DNA of 27,103 nt from an uncultured Bacillota bacterium. Its GTDB lineage: Bacteria; Bacillota; Clostridia; Oscillospirales; Oscillospiraceae. The DNA is taken from NCBI GenBank assembly GCA_937890735.1, contig CALACZ010000053.1:1-27103 (forward strand), given 5' to 3'. Made by a program: the position numbers and the translations under genes. A model generated the notes under the pieces. It searched no databases. It was given only the letters and a program-made list of their open reading frames with translations, and was not told the origin of the DNA. Shown piece after piece: positions 12,041 through 20,093 of the stretch (positions are counted from its first letter, which is position 1; each line of letters begins with the position of its first letter).

Positions 12041-13839
12041 TGCCGATGCGGAGACAGAGCGGGCTGCACCATCCCGCGGCGGTCTACGCAAAGCAGGTGA
12101 CGCAGGGCAAGCTGCGTGCCATGTGCTGCCCAGCGGAAATACAGGCGTGCGAGCGTTTCCTACGCGACCTCAAGCGGCAGAACACCCCGGGATTTCCGTA
12201 CATCTTCGACACGACCCGCGCCGACCGCATCATCCGCTGGTTCGGGCAGTGCCGTCAGGTGCGCGGCGTTGAGAGCGGGCAGCCGATAGAGCTTCAGCCG
12301 TGGCAGGTGTTTGACCTGAGCAACGTGTATGCCTGGGTCAACGCCGACGACGGCGCGCGGCGGTTCTCCCGCACGTACAACAAGCGAGCCCGCGGAAATT
12401 TCAAGAGCACCGAAAAGTCCGGACAGTGTCTGTACCACATGTGCGGCGACGCGATGTACCCGCCGTATCATCCGGAGCTGGCACGCTTTGAAATGCTGCC
12501 GGAGGTGGAGTGTGCGGCTGTCGACCGCACGCAGGCCAAGCGAGTTTTCGGCGACGCAAAAGCCATCGCCCAGGCATCGCCCGCCATCGCGAAGCGGCTG
12601 AACATCCCCAAGGCAAACCCCGTGACGCACAAGACGCGCGGCGGCTGGATGCGCGCCCTGTCCAAAGACACGAAGAACAAGGATTCCGGTGCGCCGACGT
12701 ACTTCGTCGTCGACGAGTACCACGCGCACCCGACGTCCGACATCTACGACATCGGGCTCAACTCCTTCGGCAAGCGCCCGCAGGCGCTGCTGGACGTGAT
12801 AACCACCGCGGGCGACGACGCGCAGAGCAAGCCGTGCTACCGCGAGGAGGAGTACGCCAGGCGCGTACTGAGCGGGGAGGTCGTCGACGAGACGTATTTC
12901 GTGATGATCCGCGAGCTGCCGGAGGGCGTCGATCCGCATGACAAAAGCCTGTGGGTCATGCCGAATCCCTGCCTGCGCTATCCCAACGCTTACAGCAAGT
13001 ACCTCCTCAAGGAGATCGAGAGCGAGTACAACGCGGCGTATGGATCGAAGGACCCGGACAAGATACGGCAGTTTCTGACGCGCCGTATGTGCCAATGGCA
13101 GACCGGCAGCGTCAACCGCTATCTCGACGAAGAGCAGATGCGGCTCGCCCGCGCGGCGCAGATCAGCGCCGAGGAGTTTGCCGCGCTGACAGACGGGCGC
13201 GAGTGCTACGGCGGGTTTGACCTCGGCAAGCGCGTTGACCTCACGGGCGCGGCGGCGGTGTTTTTGCTGGACGATGACCGCGTCGCGATCAAGGCCGCGG
13301 GCTTTATGCCCGAAAATCAGGCGGCGCGCCACATGAAGAGCGACCGCGTGCCGTATCTGGCATGGACGAAGACCGGGCACTGCATTCTCACCCCGGGCGA
13401 CGTGACGGACAACAGCTATGTGGAAAACTGGTTTTGCGAGAACGAGCGCAAACACGGCTGGCAGATTCAGCACGTCGGCTACGACGGGCATAACGCGACG
13501 GACCTCGCCATCAAGATGTGCACCGACCGCAACAACGAGGATTTTACTGTCGAGATCCGGCAGACATGCGCGGGGCAAAACCTCGCGACGAAGGAATTCA
13601 GGACAATGCTGCTGCAGGGGCGCGTCGTGCTGGAGGAAAACCCTCTCGTTATGTGGTGCCTGGCGAACGCGAATGAGGTCAAGGACAACTACGGCGATAT
13701 TAAGCTATCAAAGCGGCACAAGGACGACACCGAGCGCATTGACCCCGTGGCCGCGGCGATGAACGCGCTGGGGCTCGCGCTGATCAGACGCGACAGCCCG
13801 ACGCTCGCCGATCGTATAGACGAAAACTGGACATTATGA
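12040..13839 (+). CDS. terL: Terminase large subunit, HK97/Terminase_1 type
   Basis: The 599-residue packaging motor has an ATPase domain with NKRARGNFKST as the Walker-A-like loop (about 120-130), TYFVVDEYHAHPTSD as Walker B (about 222-236) and LLDVITTAGDD as the coupling motif. The nuclease domain begins with YGGFDLGKRVDLTGAA (about 389-404). Length and motif order are normal for the family. The start overlaps the terS stop (TGATG), indicating translational coupling. Confidence 0.92.
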   Translation: MPMRRQSGLHHPAAVYAKQVTQGKLRAMCCPAEIQACERFLRDLKRQNTPGFPYIFDTTRADRIIRWFGQCRQVRGVESGQPIELQPWQVFDLSNVYAWVNADDGARRFSRTYNKRARGNFKSTEKSGQCLYHMCGDAMYPPYHPELARFEMLPEVECAAVDRTQAKRVFGDAKAIAQASPAIAKRLNIPKANPVTHKTRGGWMRALSKDTKNKDSGAPTYFVVDEYHAHPTSDIYDIGLNSFGKRPQALLDVITTAGDDAQSKPCYREEEYARRVLSGEVVDETYFVMIRELPEGVDPHDKSLWVMPNPCLRYPNAYSKYLLKEIESEYNAAYGSKDPDKIRQFLTRRMCQWQTGSVNRYLDEEQMRLARAAQISAEEFAALTDGRECYGGFDLGKRVDLTGAAAVFLLDDDRVAIKAAGFMPENQAARHMKSDRVPYLAWTKTGHCILTPGDVTDNSYVENWFCENERKHGWQIQHVGYDGHNATDLAIKMCTDRNNEDFTVEIRQTCAGQNLATKEFRTMLLQGRVVLEENPLVMWCLANANEVKDNYGDIKLSKRHKDDTERIDPVAAAMNALGLALIRRDSPTLADRIDENWTL

Positions 13840-13842
13840 GAT

Positions 13843-13858
13843 GTGCCCATCTGGGCAC
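13843..13858. promoter_or_regulatory. 16-bp dispersed near-palindrome, copy 4
   Basis: GTGCCCATCTGGGCAC begins 4 nt after the terL stop and ends just before the ribosome binding site of the small membrane-protein gene, so it fills almost the whole intergenic gap. Confidence 0.75.
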
Positions 13859-13869
13859 GGGAGGCAAAT

Positions 13870-14016
13870 ATGGCAACACTGTTTGTGATCCTCGGCGCGG
13901 CGGCGATGACCGCCGGGGTCGCGCTGCTGAGCATACCCGCGGCGCTCATCGTCGGCGGGGTGCTGCTGATAGCCGCGGCGGCGCTGATGATTAAGGGAGG
14001 TGATGGCGACACATGA
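13870..14016 (+). CDS. Small membrane protein between terL and portal
   Basis: The 48-residue protein (MATLFVILGAAAMTAGVALL...) is nearly all hydrophobic, with two helices (about 3-20 and 23-41) and a short tail, KGGDGDT, encoded over the portal ribosome binding site. GGGAGG precedes the ATG and the stop overlaps the portal ATG (ATGA). Small membrane ORFs in this position occur in other Clostridia phages; the role is unknown. Confidence 0.55.
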   Translation: MATLFVILGAAAMTAGVALLSIPAALIVGGVLLIAAAALMIKGGDGDT

Positions 14017-15332
14017 GCAATCCACTTGTGCGCGGCATCCGCGCAACGCTGGGCGGCGCGCCGCCCCACATCCGAAACGACACCACCGTTGCGACGCTCG
14101 CCGCGGCGGGCTACCCCATGGGGGACGCGGTGACATCCTCTGCCGCGTCGAACGCGATGAAGCTGTCCGCCGTCAACCGCTGCATTGAGGTGCTGTCGGA
14201 CAGCATCGGCAAGCTGCCGGTGTACGTGATGGACAGGGAGACGCGGGAGCGCGTTGACCACTGGCTCAACGACCTTTTGACTGTCCGCCCGAACGAGGCG
14301 CAGACGCCGACGGCGATGAAAAAGATGGTCGAGGCGAACGTGGAGTGCACCGGCAACGGCTACATCTGGATCAGCCGCGACCCGGCGACGCTGCGTCCGC
14401 GGGAGCTGATCCCCGTGCCGGGTGAGCTTGTGACCCCATGGCTGGACACGGAGGGGCACGTCTGGTACAGCGTGATACAGCCCTTTACCGGCGAGCCGAT
14501 GGCCGTGCACCGGATGGACATGGTGCACATCATGGGCTACTCCCGCAATGGGTGGCAGGGCATCAGCACTCTCCAGCGCGCGAGCGAGACCATCGGCGCG
14601 GCGCGCGCCGCCCAGCAGTATAACTTAAACTACTACGTCAACGGCGGACAGCCCGCGGGCGTGCTGCAAACCGCGACCGATCTGAGCGGCACGGTGACGA
14701 CGACCATCAACGGCGAGGAGGTCAAGATCTCCAAAAAGGAGCTGCTGCGCCGGGACTGGGAGAAGCGTCACGCAGGCCCCTCAAACGCCGCGCGGATCGC
14801 AATACTCGACTTCGGGCTTGAGTACAAGCCCATCGCCGTGAGCAACCGCGACGCGCAGTTTGTGGAGCAGACCGAGCTGAGCGTGCAGGACATCGCCCGA
14901 TTTTTCGGCGTACCGCTCTATAAGCTCCAAGCCGGGAAGCAGAGTTACAGCAGCAACGAGCAAAACGCCATCGAGTACGTCGTTGGGACGCTGCACCCCA
15001 AGGTGACAGCCTACGAGGAGGAGCTTGTCTATAAGCTCCTGCCGCCGGGCGAAACGCGGCGCTACCGCGTGCGGATGAACATGATGGCGGAGCTGCGCGG
15101 CGACTACGCCAGTCGCGGCACATGGTACCGCGTGATGCGCGAGATCGGCGCGTACAGCGTCAACGACATCCGCGCGCTGGAGGACCTGTCCGACGTAGAG
15201 GGCGGCGACGACCGCTACGCATCTCTCAACTATGTGCCGCTCGCCGCGTGGGAGCGGCTGAGCGAGAATCGAAATCAAGGAGGCGATACGAATCAGACTG
15301 ACACTCAACGGGACAGTAGTCGCGGACGATGA
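14013..15332 (+). CDS. Portal protein, HK97 family
   Basis: The 439-residue protein shows the HK97 portal pattern: MKLSAVNRCIEVLSDSIGKL near the N-terminus, the LLTVRPNEAQTPTAMKKMVE and GNGYIWISRD block, HIMGYSRNGWQGISTLQ, and the downstream QFVEQTELSVQDIARFFGVP. It forms the dodecameric ring through which DNA enters and leaves. The last 41 nt overlap the start of the protease gene, so the C-terminal Asn/Gln/Asp-rich tail (NRNQGGDTNQTDTQRD) is encoded over the next ribosome binding site. Confidence 0.92.
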   Translation: MSNPLVRGIRATLGGAPPHIRNDTTVATLAAAGYPMGDAVTSSAASNAMKLSAVNRCIEVLSDSIGKLPVYVMDRETRERVDHWLNDLLTVRPNEAQTPTAMKKMVEANVECTGNGYIWISRDPATLRPRELIPVPGELVTPWLDTEGHVWYSVIQPFTGEPMAVHRMDMVHIMGYSRNGWQGISTLQRASETIGAARAAQQYNLNYYVNGGQPAGVLQTATDLSGTVTTTINGEEVKISKKELLRRDWEKRHAGPSNAARIAILDFGLEYKPIAVSNRDAQFVEQTELSVQDIARFFGVPLYKLQAGKQSYSSNEQNAIEYVVGTLHPKVTAYEEELVYKLLPPGETRRYRVRMNMMAELRGDYASRGTWYRVMREIGAYSVNDIRALEDLSDVEGGDDRYASLNYVPLAAWERLSENRNQGGDTNQTDTQRDSSRGR

Positions 15333-16047
15333 TCTGTGGCTGTACGACTACTTCGGCATCACGGCATTTTCTCCCCTTGCCGTGCGCAATGCCCTCCGGG
15401 GCAACACCGACGATGAGCTTGTCGTGGAGGTCAACAGCGGCGGCGGCAGCGTGTTCGCGGGCTTTGAGATATTCAGCCTGCTGCGCGGGGCGAGCTGCCG
15501 CACGGTGGCGGTGGTGCAGTCGCTCGCGGCGAGCGCGGCAAGCACGATAATATCCGGCTGCGGCACGGTGCAGATGTCGCCGGTGGCGCAGATCATGCTG
15601 CACCTGCCAGCGATTTCGACCTCCGGCAACCGCGACGACCACCGCGAGAGCATCAAGCTGCTGGACAGCATCACCGAATCTATCCTCAACGGTTACGAGA
15701 GCAAGTGCCGCGGCAAGGCGACGCGCGAGAGGCTGGCACAGCTGATGCGCGCCGAGACATGGATCCCGGCGCAGGACGCCGTGGAGATGGGGTTGGCCGA
15801 CGAGATACTCTACCAGGACGATGCGTCAGCCGCACTGCCCGGCGACATCGTCAACGCCGTGGGCAGCAGCATTCGAGGACTTGTCAACGGCGCGGCCCTG
15901 CCCAGTGCGGCGGAGCTGCGCGCCAAGTACGCCGAGCTTGTCGCCCGCGGCGCGACCCCGGCGGACGGGCACCCCGTCCTTGACCCTGCCCCGGCCATGA
16001 CATGGCGGGACGAAGCCCGCCTTGAAATTGAAAAGAACAGATATTAA
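15292..16047 (+). CDS. ClpP-like prohead protease with apparent ATC start
   Basis: This is a ClpP/S49-type head maturation protease. The frame gives 251 residues if read from ATC at 15292: RLTLNGTVVADDDLWLYDYF as the N-terminal strand region, NSGGGSVFAGFEIF as the oxyanion segment, SLAASAAST with Ser81 as the likely nucleophile, and IMLHLP with His104. WIPAQDAVEMGLADEIL closes the domain. The first ordinary start, GTG at 15382, would remove the conserved first 30 residues and has no ribosome binding site, whereas AAGGAGG lies 8 nt before the ATC. It would cleave scaffold and capsid delta domains during head assembly. Confidence 0.85.
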   Translation: MRLTLNGTVVADDDLWLYDYFGITAFSPLAVRNALRGNTDDELVVEVNSGGGSVFAGFEIFSLLRGASCRTVAVVQSLAASAASTIISGCGTVQMSPVAQIMLHLPAISTSGNRDDHRESIKLLDSITESILNGYESKCRGKATRERLAQLMRAETWIPAQDAVEMGLADEILYQDDASAALPGDIVNAVGSSIRGLVNGAALPSAAELRAKYAELVARGATPADGHPVLDPAPAMTWRDEARLEIEKNRY

Positions 16048-16060
16048 GGAGCGTGAAAAA

Positions 16061-17302
16061 ATGAATCTCAAACAGATGCTCATTGACCTCGCGGCGACGA
16101 GAACCGCCGCGCTTGACCGCGCGACTGCCGCATACGAGGCAAGCAACCAGGCAGACTACGCCTCCGCAATGCAGGAGGTGGACAACCTCAACGCGGAGAT
16201 CGACCGCGTGAACAACCTCGTGCGCGAGCAGGAGCGCCGCGTCATCGAGAACGCGCCGACCGGCGCGGAGGCGCGCGACATCGCCGAGGAACGCGGCAAC
16301 ATCCTGCGCAACCACGGCGTGGTGCAGTTTTCCACGCTGGACGTGCTGCGCGGCATACGTAACGCGACGACTCTCGCCACCGGCACGATCGTGGAGCCAT
16401 CCGGCGCTGGCACGGACATCCGAGACCTCATCGGCACCAACCCCAGCTCCATCGTCAACCAGGTCTTTGTGCAGAGCATGACCGGCATGGGCAGCTTCAG
16501 CGAGCCCTACGTGATCAGCGAGACCGACGCCAAGACCGGCAAGGTCACGACCAACGCGGGCAAGGCGCGCACCGCCTCCGCCGACCCGACGTTTGGGGTT
16601 GCCAGAATCAACCCCTACGAGATGAACGTGACGAGCTACGTTGACCGCAACATCAACCGCCTCAGCCCCGCGGACTACTACGGCAAGATATACGGGATGG
16701 CGATGCGCGCCATGTACCGCAAGCTGGCGGAGCTGATCGTCAACGGCGACGGGCAGGCGACGCCCGACATGTACGGCATCAAGACCGCGAAGAACGCGGC
16801 GGGAGCTGCCATATACGCGACGGAGAACATCAGCGCCATCGACGAAAACCTGCTCGACACGCTGTACTTTGCCTACGGCAGCGACAGCGAGATCGGCGCG
16901 GGCGCGAGGCTGTACCTGACCAAGACCGACCTCAAGGCCATCGGCAAGATACGCAACGCTAACAAGGAGCGCGTCTTTAAGGTCATCCCCGACGCGGGCA
17001 ACCCCAACACCGGGCGCATCGAGGACGGCGGCAACAGCGTGCCGTACTGCATAGTATCGTCGCTGACCTCCCTCTCCGGTGCGACCGCGTCCAGCTCCGC
17101 CGATATACAGACCATGCTCTACGGCGATCCGCTCAACTACGAGCTGGGTCTCTTCGGCGACTACTCCATCCGTGTCGATGAGAGTATCAAGGGCGAGGAG
17201 CGCATGCTGACCATCCTCGGCGACGCGATGGTCGGCGGAAATATCATCCGCCACAAGGGCTTTGTCATCGCGACGCTGCCCAAGACCGCGAGCGGCGGCT
17301 GA
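16061..17302 (+). CDS. Major capsid protein, HK97 fold
   Basis: The 413-residue protein begins with a charged coiled-coil delta domain (about 1-95: MNLKQMLIDLAATRTAALDR, EVDNLNAEIDRVNNLVREQE) that acts as built-in scaffold and is probably removed by the ClpP-like protease. The mature part (GTIVEPSGAGTDIRDLIGTN, VISETDAKTGK, LAELIVNGDGQATPDMYGI, and FGDYSIRVDESIKGEERM L) follows the HK97 capsid order. AAGGAG lies 9 nt before the ATG at 16061. Confidence 0.9.
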   Translation: MNLKQMLIDLAATRTAALDRATAAYEASNQADYASAMQEVDNLNAEIDRVNNLVREQERRVIENAPTGAEARDIAEERGNILRNHGVVQFSTLDVLRGIRNATTLATGTIVEPSGAGTDIRDLIGTNPSSIVNQVFVQSMTGMGSFSEPYVISETDAKTGKVTTNAGKARTASADPTFGVARINPYEMNVTSYVDRNINRLSPADYYGKIYGMAMRAMYRKLAELIVNGDGQATPDMYGIKTAKNAAGAAIYATENISAIDENLLDTLYFAYGSDSEIGAGARLYLTKTDLKAIGKIRNANKERVFKVIPDAGNPNTGRIEDGGNSVPYCIVSSLTSLSGATASSSADIQTMLYGDPLNYELGLFGDYSIRVDESIKGEERMLTILGDAMVGGNIIRHKGFVIATLPKTASGG

Positions 17303-17304
17303 GA

Positions 17305-17628
17305 ATGGCGAGCGTGAGCGCTGACCGCCTCGCTGCGTGCAAGGCGTATATGCGCGTGGACGGCGACGCGGAGGACACCCTCATCGCGTCGCTGCTCACG
17401 GGCGCGGAGGAGTATCTGACCGGGGCGGGTATCTACCGCACGGCGGACAACGCCGCGCGGTATGACATCGTGGTGCATGGGCTGACGCTGTACTACTACG
17501 ACCACAGGGACGCGGTCGGCACGGAGGCAGAAATGCCGCGCGGGCTGCGCCCGGTGATCAACCAGCTCAAGCTGGACGCGGAGGCGCAGGTCGTTGCCGA
17601 CAGCTACGAGGAGGACAACGATGACTGA
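17305..17628 (+). CDS. Head-tail connector (HK97 gp6-like)
   Basis: The 107-residue helical protein (MASVSADRLAACKAYMRVDG, ASLLTGAEEYLTGAG, ARYDIVVHGLTLYYYDHRDA) matches the small connector that forms a ring under the portal. It starts 2 nt after the capsid stop without a clear ribosome binding site, so translation is probably coupled. The end overlaps the next gene by 8 nt. Confidence 0.8.
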   Translation: MASVSADRLAACKAYMRVDGDAEDTLIASLLTGAEEYLTGAGIYRTADNAARYDIVVHGLTLYYYDHRDAVGTEAEMPRGLRPVINQLKLDAEAQVVADSYEEDNDD

Positions 17629-17971
17629 GCTCAACGTAGATGCGGGCGCGCTGGACAAGCGCATTGAGATCATCCAGCGAGTGCAGACCCACGACGCCGC
17701 ACGGTACGCAACCACGGAGGACAAGCCGATCCAGCGCTGCTGGGCGCAGTTCACGCGCCAGAGCGGGACGGAGAGCCTTCGGCAGGGGGCGGATCTCGGC
17801 ACGGTCAAGGTGCGCTTCCTCATCCGCACGCCGCCGGTCGAAATATCCCGGCTGTACCTCATCAGGTACAACGGGGACACGTACAACATCACCTACGTCA
17901 ACCAGTACGGCGACCGGGGCGGGTTTACGGAGATCCTCGCGGAGCTGCGCGAGCTGGGGGGTGCGTCATGA
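17621..17971 (+). CDS. Head closure / head-tail adaptor protein
   Basis: The 116-residue protein has the SPP1 gp16-like adaptor pattern: ALDKRIEIIQRVQ, CWAQFTRQSGTESLRQGADL, VKVRFLIRTPPVEISRLYLI, then YNITYVNQYGDRGGFTEI. It closes the head after packaging. GAGGAGG lies before the ATG at 17621, inside the end of the connector gene. Confidence 0.85.
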   Translation: MTELNVDAGALDKRIEIIQRVQTHDAARYATTEDKPIQRCWAQFTRQSGTESLRQGADLGTVKVRFLIRTPPVEISRLYLIRYNGDTYNITYVNQYGDRGGFTEILAELRELGGAS

Positions 17972-18315
17972 GCCTCAACGCGGCGCTTGTGGCGGCGGTC
18001 GGGCCGATCGTGCCGACCGTGCGCCCCGACAGCTACATCCCCGCGCCCGGCGAAGAGCCGGACGAATACTGTACCTACAACCGCGCGGAGTACCCCCGGC
18101 TGCACGCTGGCGGCGCGCCGCGGCGCATCGTGTACCTCTATCAGCTGCACTATTATCTCCCCCCCGGGCGCAACCCGGAGGGGAAGCTGAAAGGCCTCAA
18201 AAGGGCGGTATTTCTGGCGGGGTTTACGTTCCCGACGGCGGAGGACGCGAGCGACGGCGACAGCCAACACTGGGTGCTTGAGTTCGAGGGCAGCGAGGCG
18301 GTGGACTATGGCTAA
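17968..18315 (+). CDS. Putative tail terminator / completion protein
   Basis: The 115-residue protein (VPTVRPDSYIPAPGEEPDEY, YLYQLHYYLPPGRNPEGKLK, RAVFLAGFTFPTAEDASDGD) sits in the slot between adaptor and HK97 gp10-like protein where a tail terminator is expected; its compact alpha/beta pattern and length agree. The start overlaps the upstream stop by 4 nt (ATGA) and the stop overlaps the next ATG. The assignment is mainly from position. Confidence 0.55.
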   Translation: MSLNAALVAAVGPIVPTVRPDSYIPAPGEEPDEYCTYNRAEYPRLHAGGAPRRIVYLYQLHYYLPPGRNPEGKLKGLKRAVFLAGFTFPTAEDASDGDSQHWVLEFEGSEAVDYG

Positions 18316-18793
18316 ATTTTTGGCGCAGAGCATCGACAAGCTCATGCTCGACATGGCGGCGCTGGAGGCGATACCCGACAGCGTCGTCGATAAAATGCTC
18401 AGGTCCTCCGCCGACATCGCCCTGCGCGCCATGACCGCCAACCTCGAAAAGCTCGGTCTCGTAGACACGCGGCAGCTGCTCGGCAGCCTTGTCTCCGTGC
18501 AAAAACGGAGCAAGGACAACAAGCTCTACTACCTCATTTACCCGCGCGGGACGCGCAAGGATATGTACGTCGGCGCGAAGCTCCGGCGCGTGAGCATCAA
18601 GGGACGGCGCAAGGGCGGTCAAGCAATAAAGATGACCAACAACGATGTCGGCTTCGTGCTTGAGTTCGGTGCGCCTCGGCGGAACAAGAAAGCCTATCAA
18701 TGGATGCGCACCGCCCTTGAGGGCTGCGCCGACCAGATACTCGCCGTGCAGACGCGCATCTATGACGACTGGCTAAAATCGAAAGACTTGTAA
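18308..18793 (+). CDS. HK97 gp10-like head-tail/tail completion protein
   Basis: The 161-residue protein (AKFLAQSIDKLMLDMAALEA, VDTRQLLGSLVSVQK, VGFVLEFGAPRRNKKAYQWM RTA) fits the gp10 family, with the typical G-x-x-R/K...EFG segment near the C-terminus. The start at 18308 was chosen because it overlaps the previous stop and has a purine-rich GAGGCGGTGG upstream. Confidence 0.75.
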   Translation: MAKFLAQSIDKLMLDMAALEAIPDSVVDKMLRSSADIALRAMTANLEKLGLVDTRQLLGSLVSVQKRSKDNKLYYLIYPRGTRKDMYVGAKLRRVSIKGRRKGGQAIKMTNNDVGFVLEFGAPRRNKKAYQWMRTALEGCADQILAVQTRIYDDWLKSKDL

Positions 18794-18808
18794 AAAGGAG
18801 TGTGACAA

Positions 18809-19462
18809 ATGCCCGACACTGCAACTCTCAGCAAGAATGAATACATAGTATACGGTCTGCGTGACTTTTATGCGGGCGTGTACAACTACAACACCGAGAC
18901 CGGCACGATCAGCTACACCGACTGCGCCGCCATCGGACACGGCATCACGGCAACGCTCGGCTTCAGATTTGCCGAGGGTCGGCTCTACGCCTCCGGCGTG
19001 CTGCGCCGCTTCAAGCGCAAGCTGACCGGCGGCAGCGTGTCCTTTGGCGTGGACGCGCTGAAGCTTGAGATGCAGAAAATGCTTTATCAGGCGCAGGAGA
19101 CCGAGGTCAAGATCAAGGTCGGCACGGCGCAGACCGAAAAGACCGTCAAGAATATCGGTTACGGCGAGACGACGCCGGGACATCCTGTCGGCTACGCCTA
19201 CTATGCCCCCGCAGATGATAACGATTCTGACGACAGCTTTTTCTGCGTTTTCGTCCGTAAAGCTCAGTTCGGTCCGCCCGAGACGACCTACAACACCGAG
19301 AATGACAGCATCACGTGGGTCACGCCCACGACGACCGGCGAGTTCATGGCACCTGATCACAGGACCGGCACGCCCGCGCCGCTGATGATCGAGCAGACCG
19401 AGGTGGACACCGAGGAGGAGGCCGTCGCCTGGTGCAAGGCCATGCTCGGCATGACGACCTGA
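18809..19462 (+). CDS. Major tail tube protein
   Basis: The 217-residue protein (MPDTATLSKNEYIVYGLRDF, GVDALKLEMQKMLYQ, DSFFCVFVRKAQFGPPETTY, EFMAPDHRTG) fits the siphophage tail tube family, with the ALKLEMQ segment and the FCVFVRKAQFG strand characteristic of the Clostridia group. It follows the gp10-like gene and precedes the tail chaperones, the standard place. Strong ribosome binding site (AAAAGGAG). Confidence 0.85.
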   Translation: MPDTATLSKNEYIVYGLRDFYAGVYNYNTETGTISYTDCAAIGHGITATLGFRFAEGRLYASGVLRRFKRKLTGGSVSFGVDALKLEMQKMLYQAQETEVKIKVGTAQTEKTVKNIGYGETTPGHPVGYAYYAPADDNDSDDSFFCVFVRKAQFGPPETTYNTENDSITWVTPTTTGEFMAPDHRTGTPAPLMIEQTEVDTEEEAVAWCKAMLGMTT

Positions 19463-19476
19463 CGGAGGGCTGTGCG

Positions 19477-19857
19477 ATGGATATAAGACCGAAAGAGCTT
19501 GATTTCACCCTCGGCAGCGAGACCTATGCCCTGCGCTGCAACTTTGCCGTGCTGTCAGATGTGGACTATGTCTACGGCGGGGTCAAGAACGCCCTCAACG
19601 CGGGCAGCTTTTACTGTGCGCTCACGTTCTTGACCGCGATGATCAACGACGCGCACCGCCGCGACGGCAGCAAGACGCGCTACACCACGGCGCAGGTCTC
19701 CGCAATGCTGGAGACGGACTACCACGGCACGGCCGTCGATCTTGTCAACGAGGTCAACGCGCTTGTGTTCGCCGCCGTGCTCGGCAGCAAGGCTGCCGCC
19801 GACAACACAGACGACTCCGCCGCCGAGGCGGCGGAGGAGGATACACCAAAAAACTGA
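19477..19857 (+). CDS. Tail assembly chaperone (gpG-like)
   Basis: The 126-residue protein (MDIRPKELDFTLGSETYALR, AMINDAHRRDGSKTRYTTAQ, acidic Ala-rich tail EEDTPKN) is the zero-frame product of the lambda gpG/gpGT type pair, which coats the tape measure before the tube assembles. It is translated from the ATG at 19477 with GGAGGG upstream and stops at 19855-19857 directly after the slippery heptamer. Confidence 0.85.
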   Translation: MDIRPKELDFTLGSETYALRCNFAVLSDVDYVYGGVKNALNAGSFYCALTFLTAMINDAHRRDGSKTRYTTAQVSAMLETDYHGTAVDLVNEVNALVFAAVLGSKAAADNTDDSAAEAAEEDTPKN

Positions 19858-20093
19858 CCGGCGAGGGGCAGGAGCTTGACTATGCCCTGCCCCTCGCCGT
19901 TTGGCTCTCCCGCTTTAACGGGTCTGAGCACGATTTTTGGGACAATATGTCTCCGGCGCGGCTGGACGCGCTGTGCGAGGCGCTTGCCCCGCCCGCGCCG
20001 GAGCCTGTGCCCAGATGGGCACCGCCGCCCCCACCCAGGGGCGCGCCGAAACAGAAGAGTTTGAGAGACTTTTTTAAGGGGGTGACGTTTTAA
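19477..20093 (+). CDS. Frameshifted tail assembly chaperone (gpGT-like)
   Basis: A -1 shift at AAAAAAC (19848-19854) joins the first 125 codons to the frame ending at 20093, giving a 205-residue fusion. The extension begins KLTGEGQELDYALPLAVWLS and contains FNGSEHDFWDNMSPARLDAL, the F-x-x-x-E/D-F-W...M-x-P-x-R-L pattern of gpT extensions, then a Pro-rich linker (carrying copy 5 of the 16-bp palindrome) and a basic SLRDFFKG end. The extension has no start codon of its own. Coordinates given are the outer limits; the true CDS is a join at 19851. Confidence 0.85.
19848..19899 (+). promoter_or_regulatory. Programmed -1 frameshift site: slippery heptamer plus stem-loop
   Basis: The heptamer A AAA AAC (19848-19854) is in the correct phase with zero-frame codons CCA AAA AAC TGA. 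Four nucleotides later a perfect 13-bp GC-rich stem begins (19859-19871 with 19887-19899, loop 15 nt). Slippery sequence, stop, spacer and stem match the canonical -1 stimulators of tail chaperone genes. Confidence 0.9.
20007..20022. promoter_or_regulatory. 16-bp dispersed near-palindrome, copy 5, inside the gpT extension
   Basis: GTGCCCAGATGGGCAC, in the same orientation as copy 2, encodes part of EPVPRWAPP in the linker of the frameshifted chaperone. It lies in the tail region, far from the immunity and par genes. Confidence 0.75.

Noticed and set aside
12160..13578. Long leftward ORF (472 codons) opposite terL, and similar ones opposite the capsid (15884-17254), tape measure (20576-21817) and helicase (5543-6694)
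   Set aside because: They lie entirely antisense to well-supported genes, have Arg/His/Val-rich composition expected from GC-rich shadow frames, and lack ribosome binding sites.
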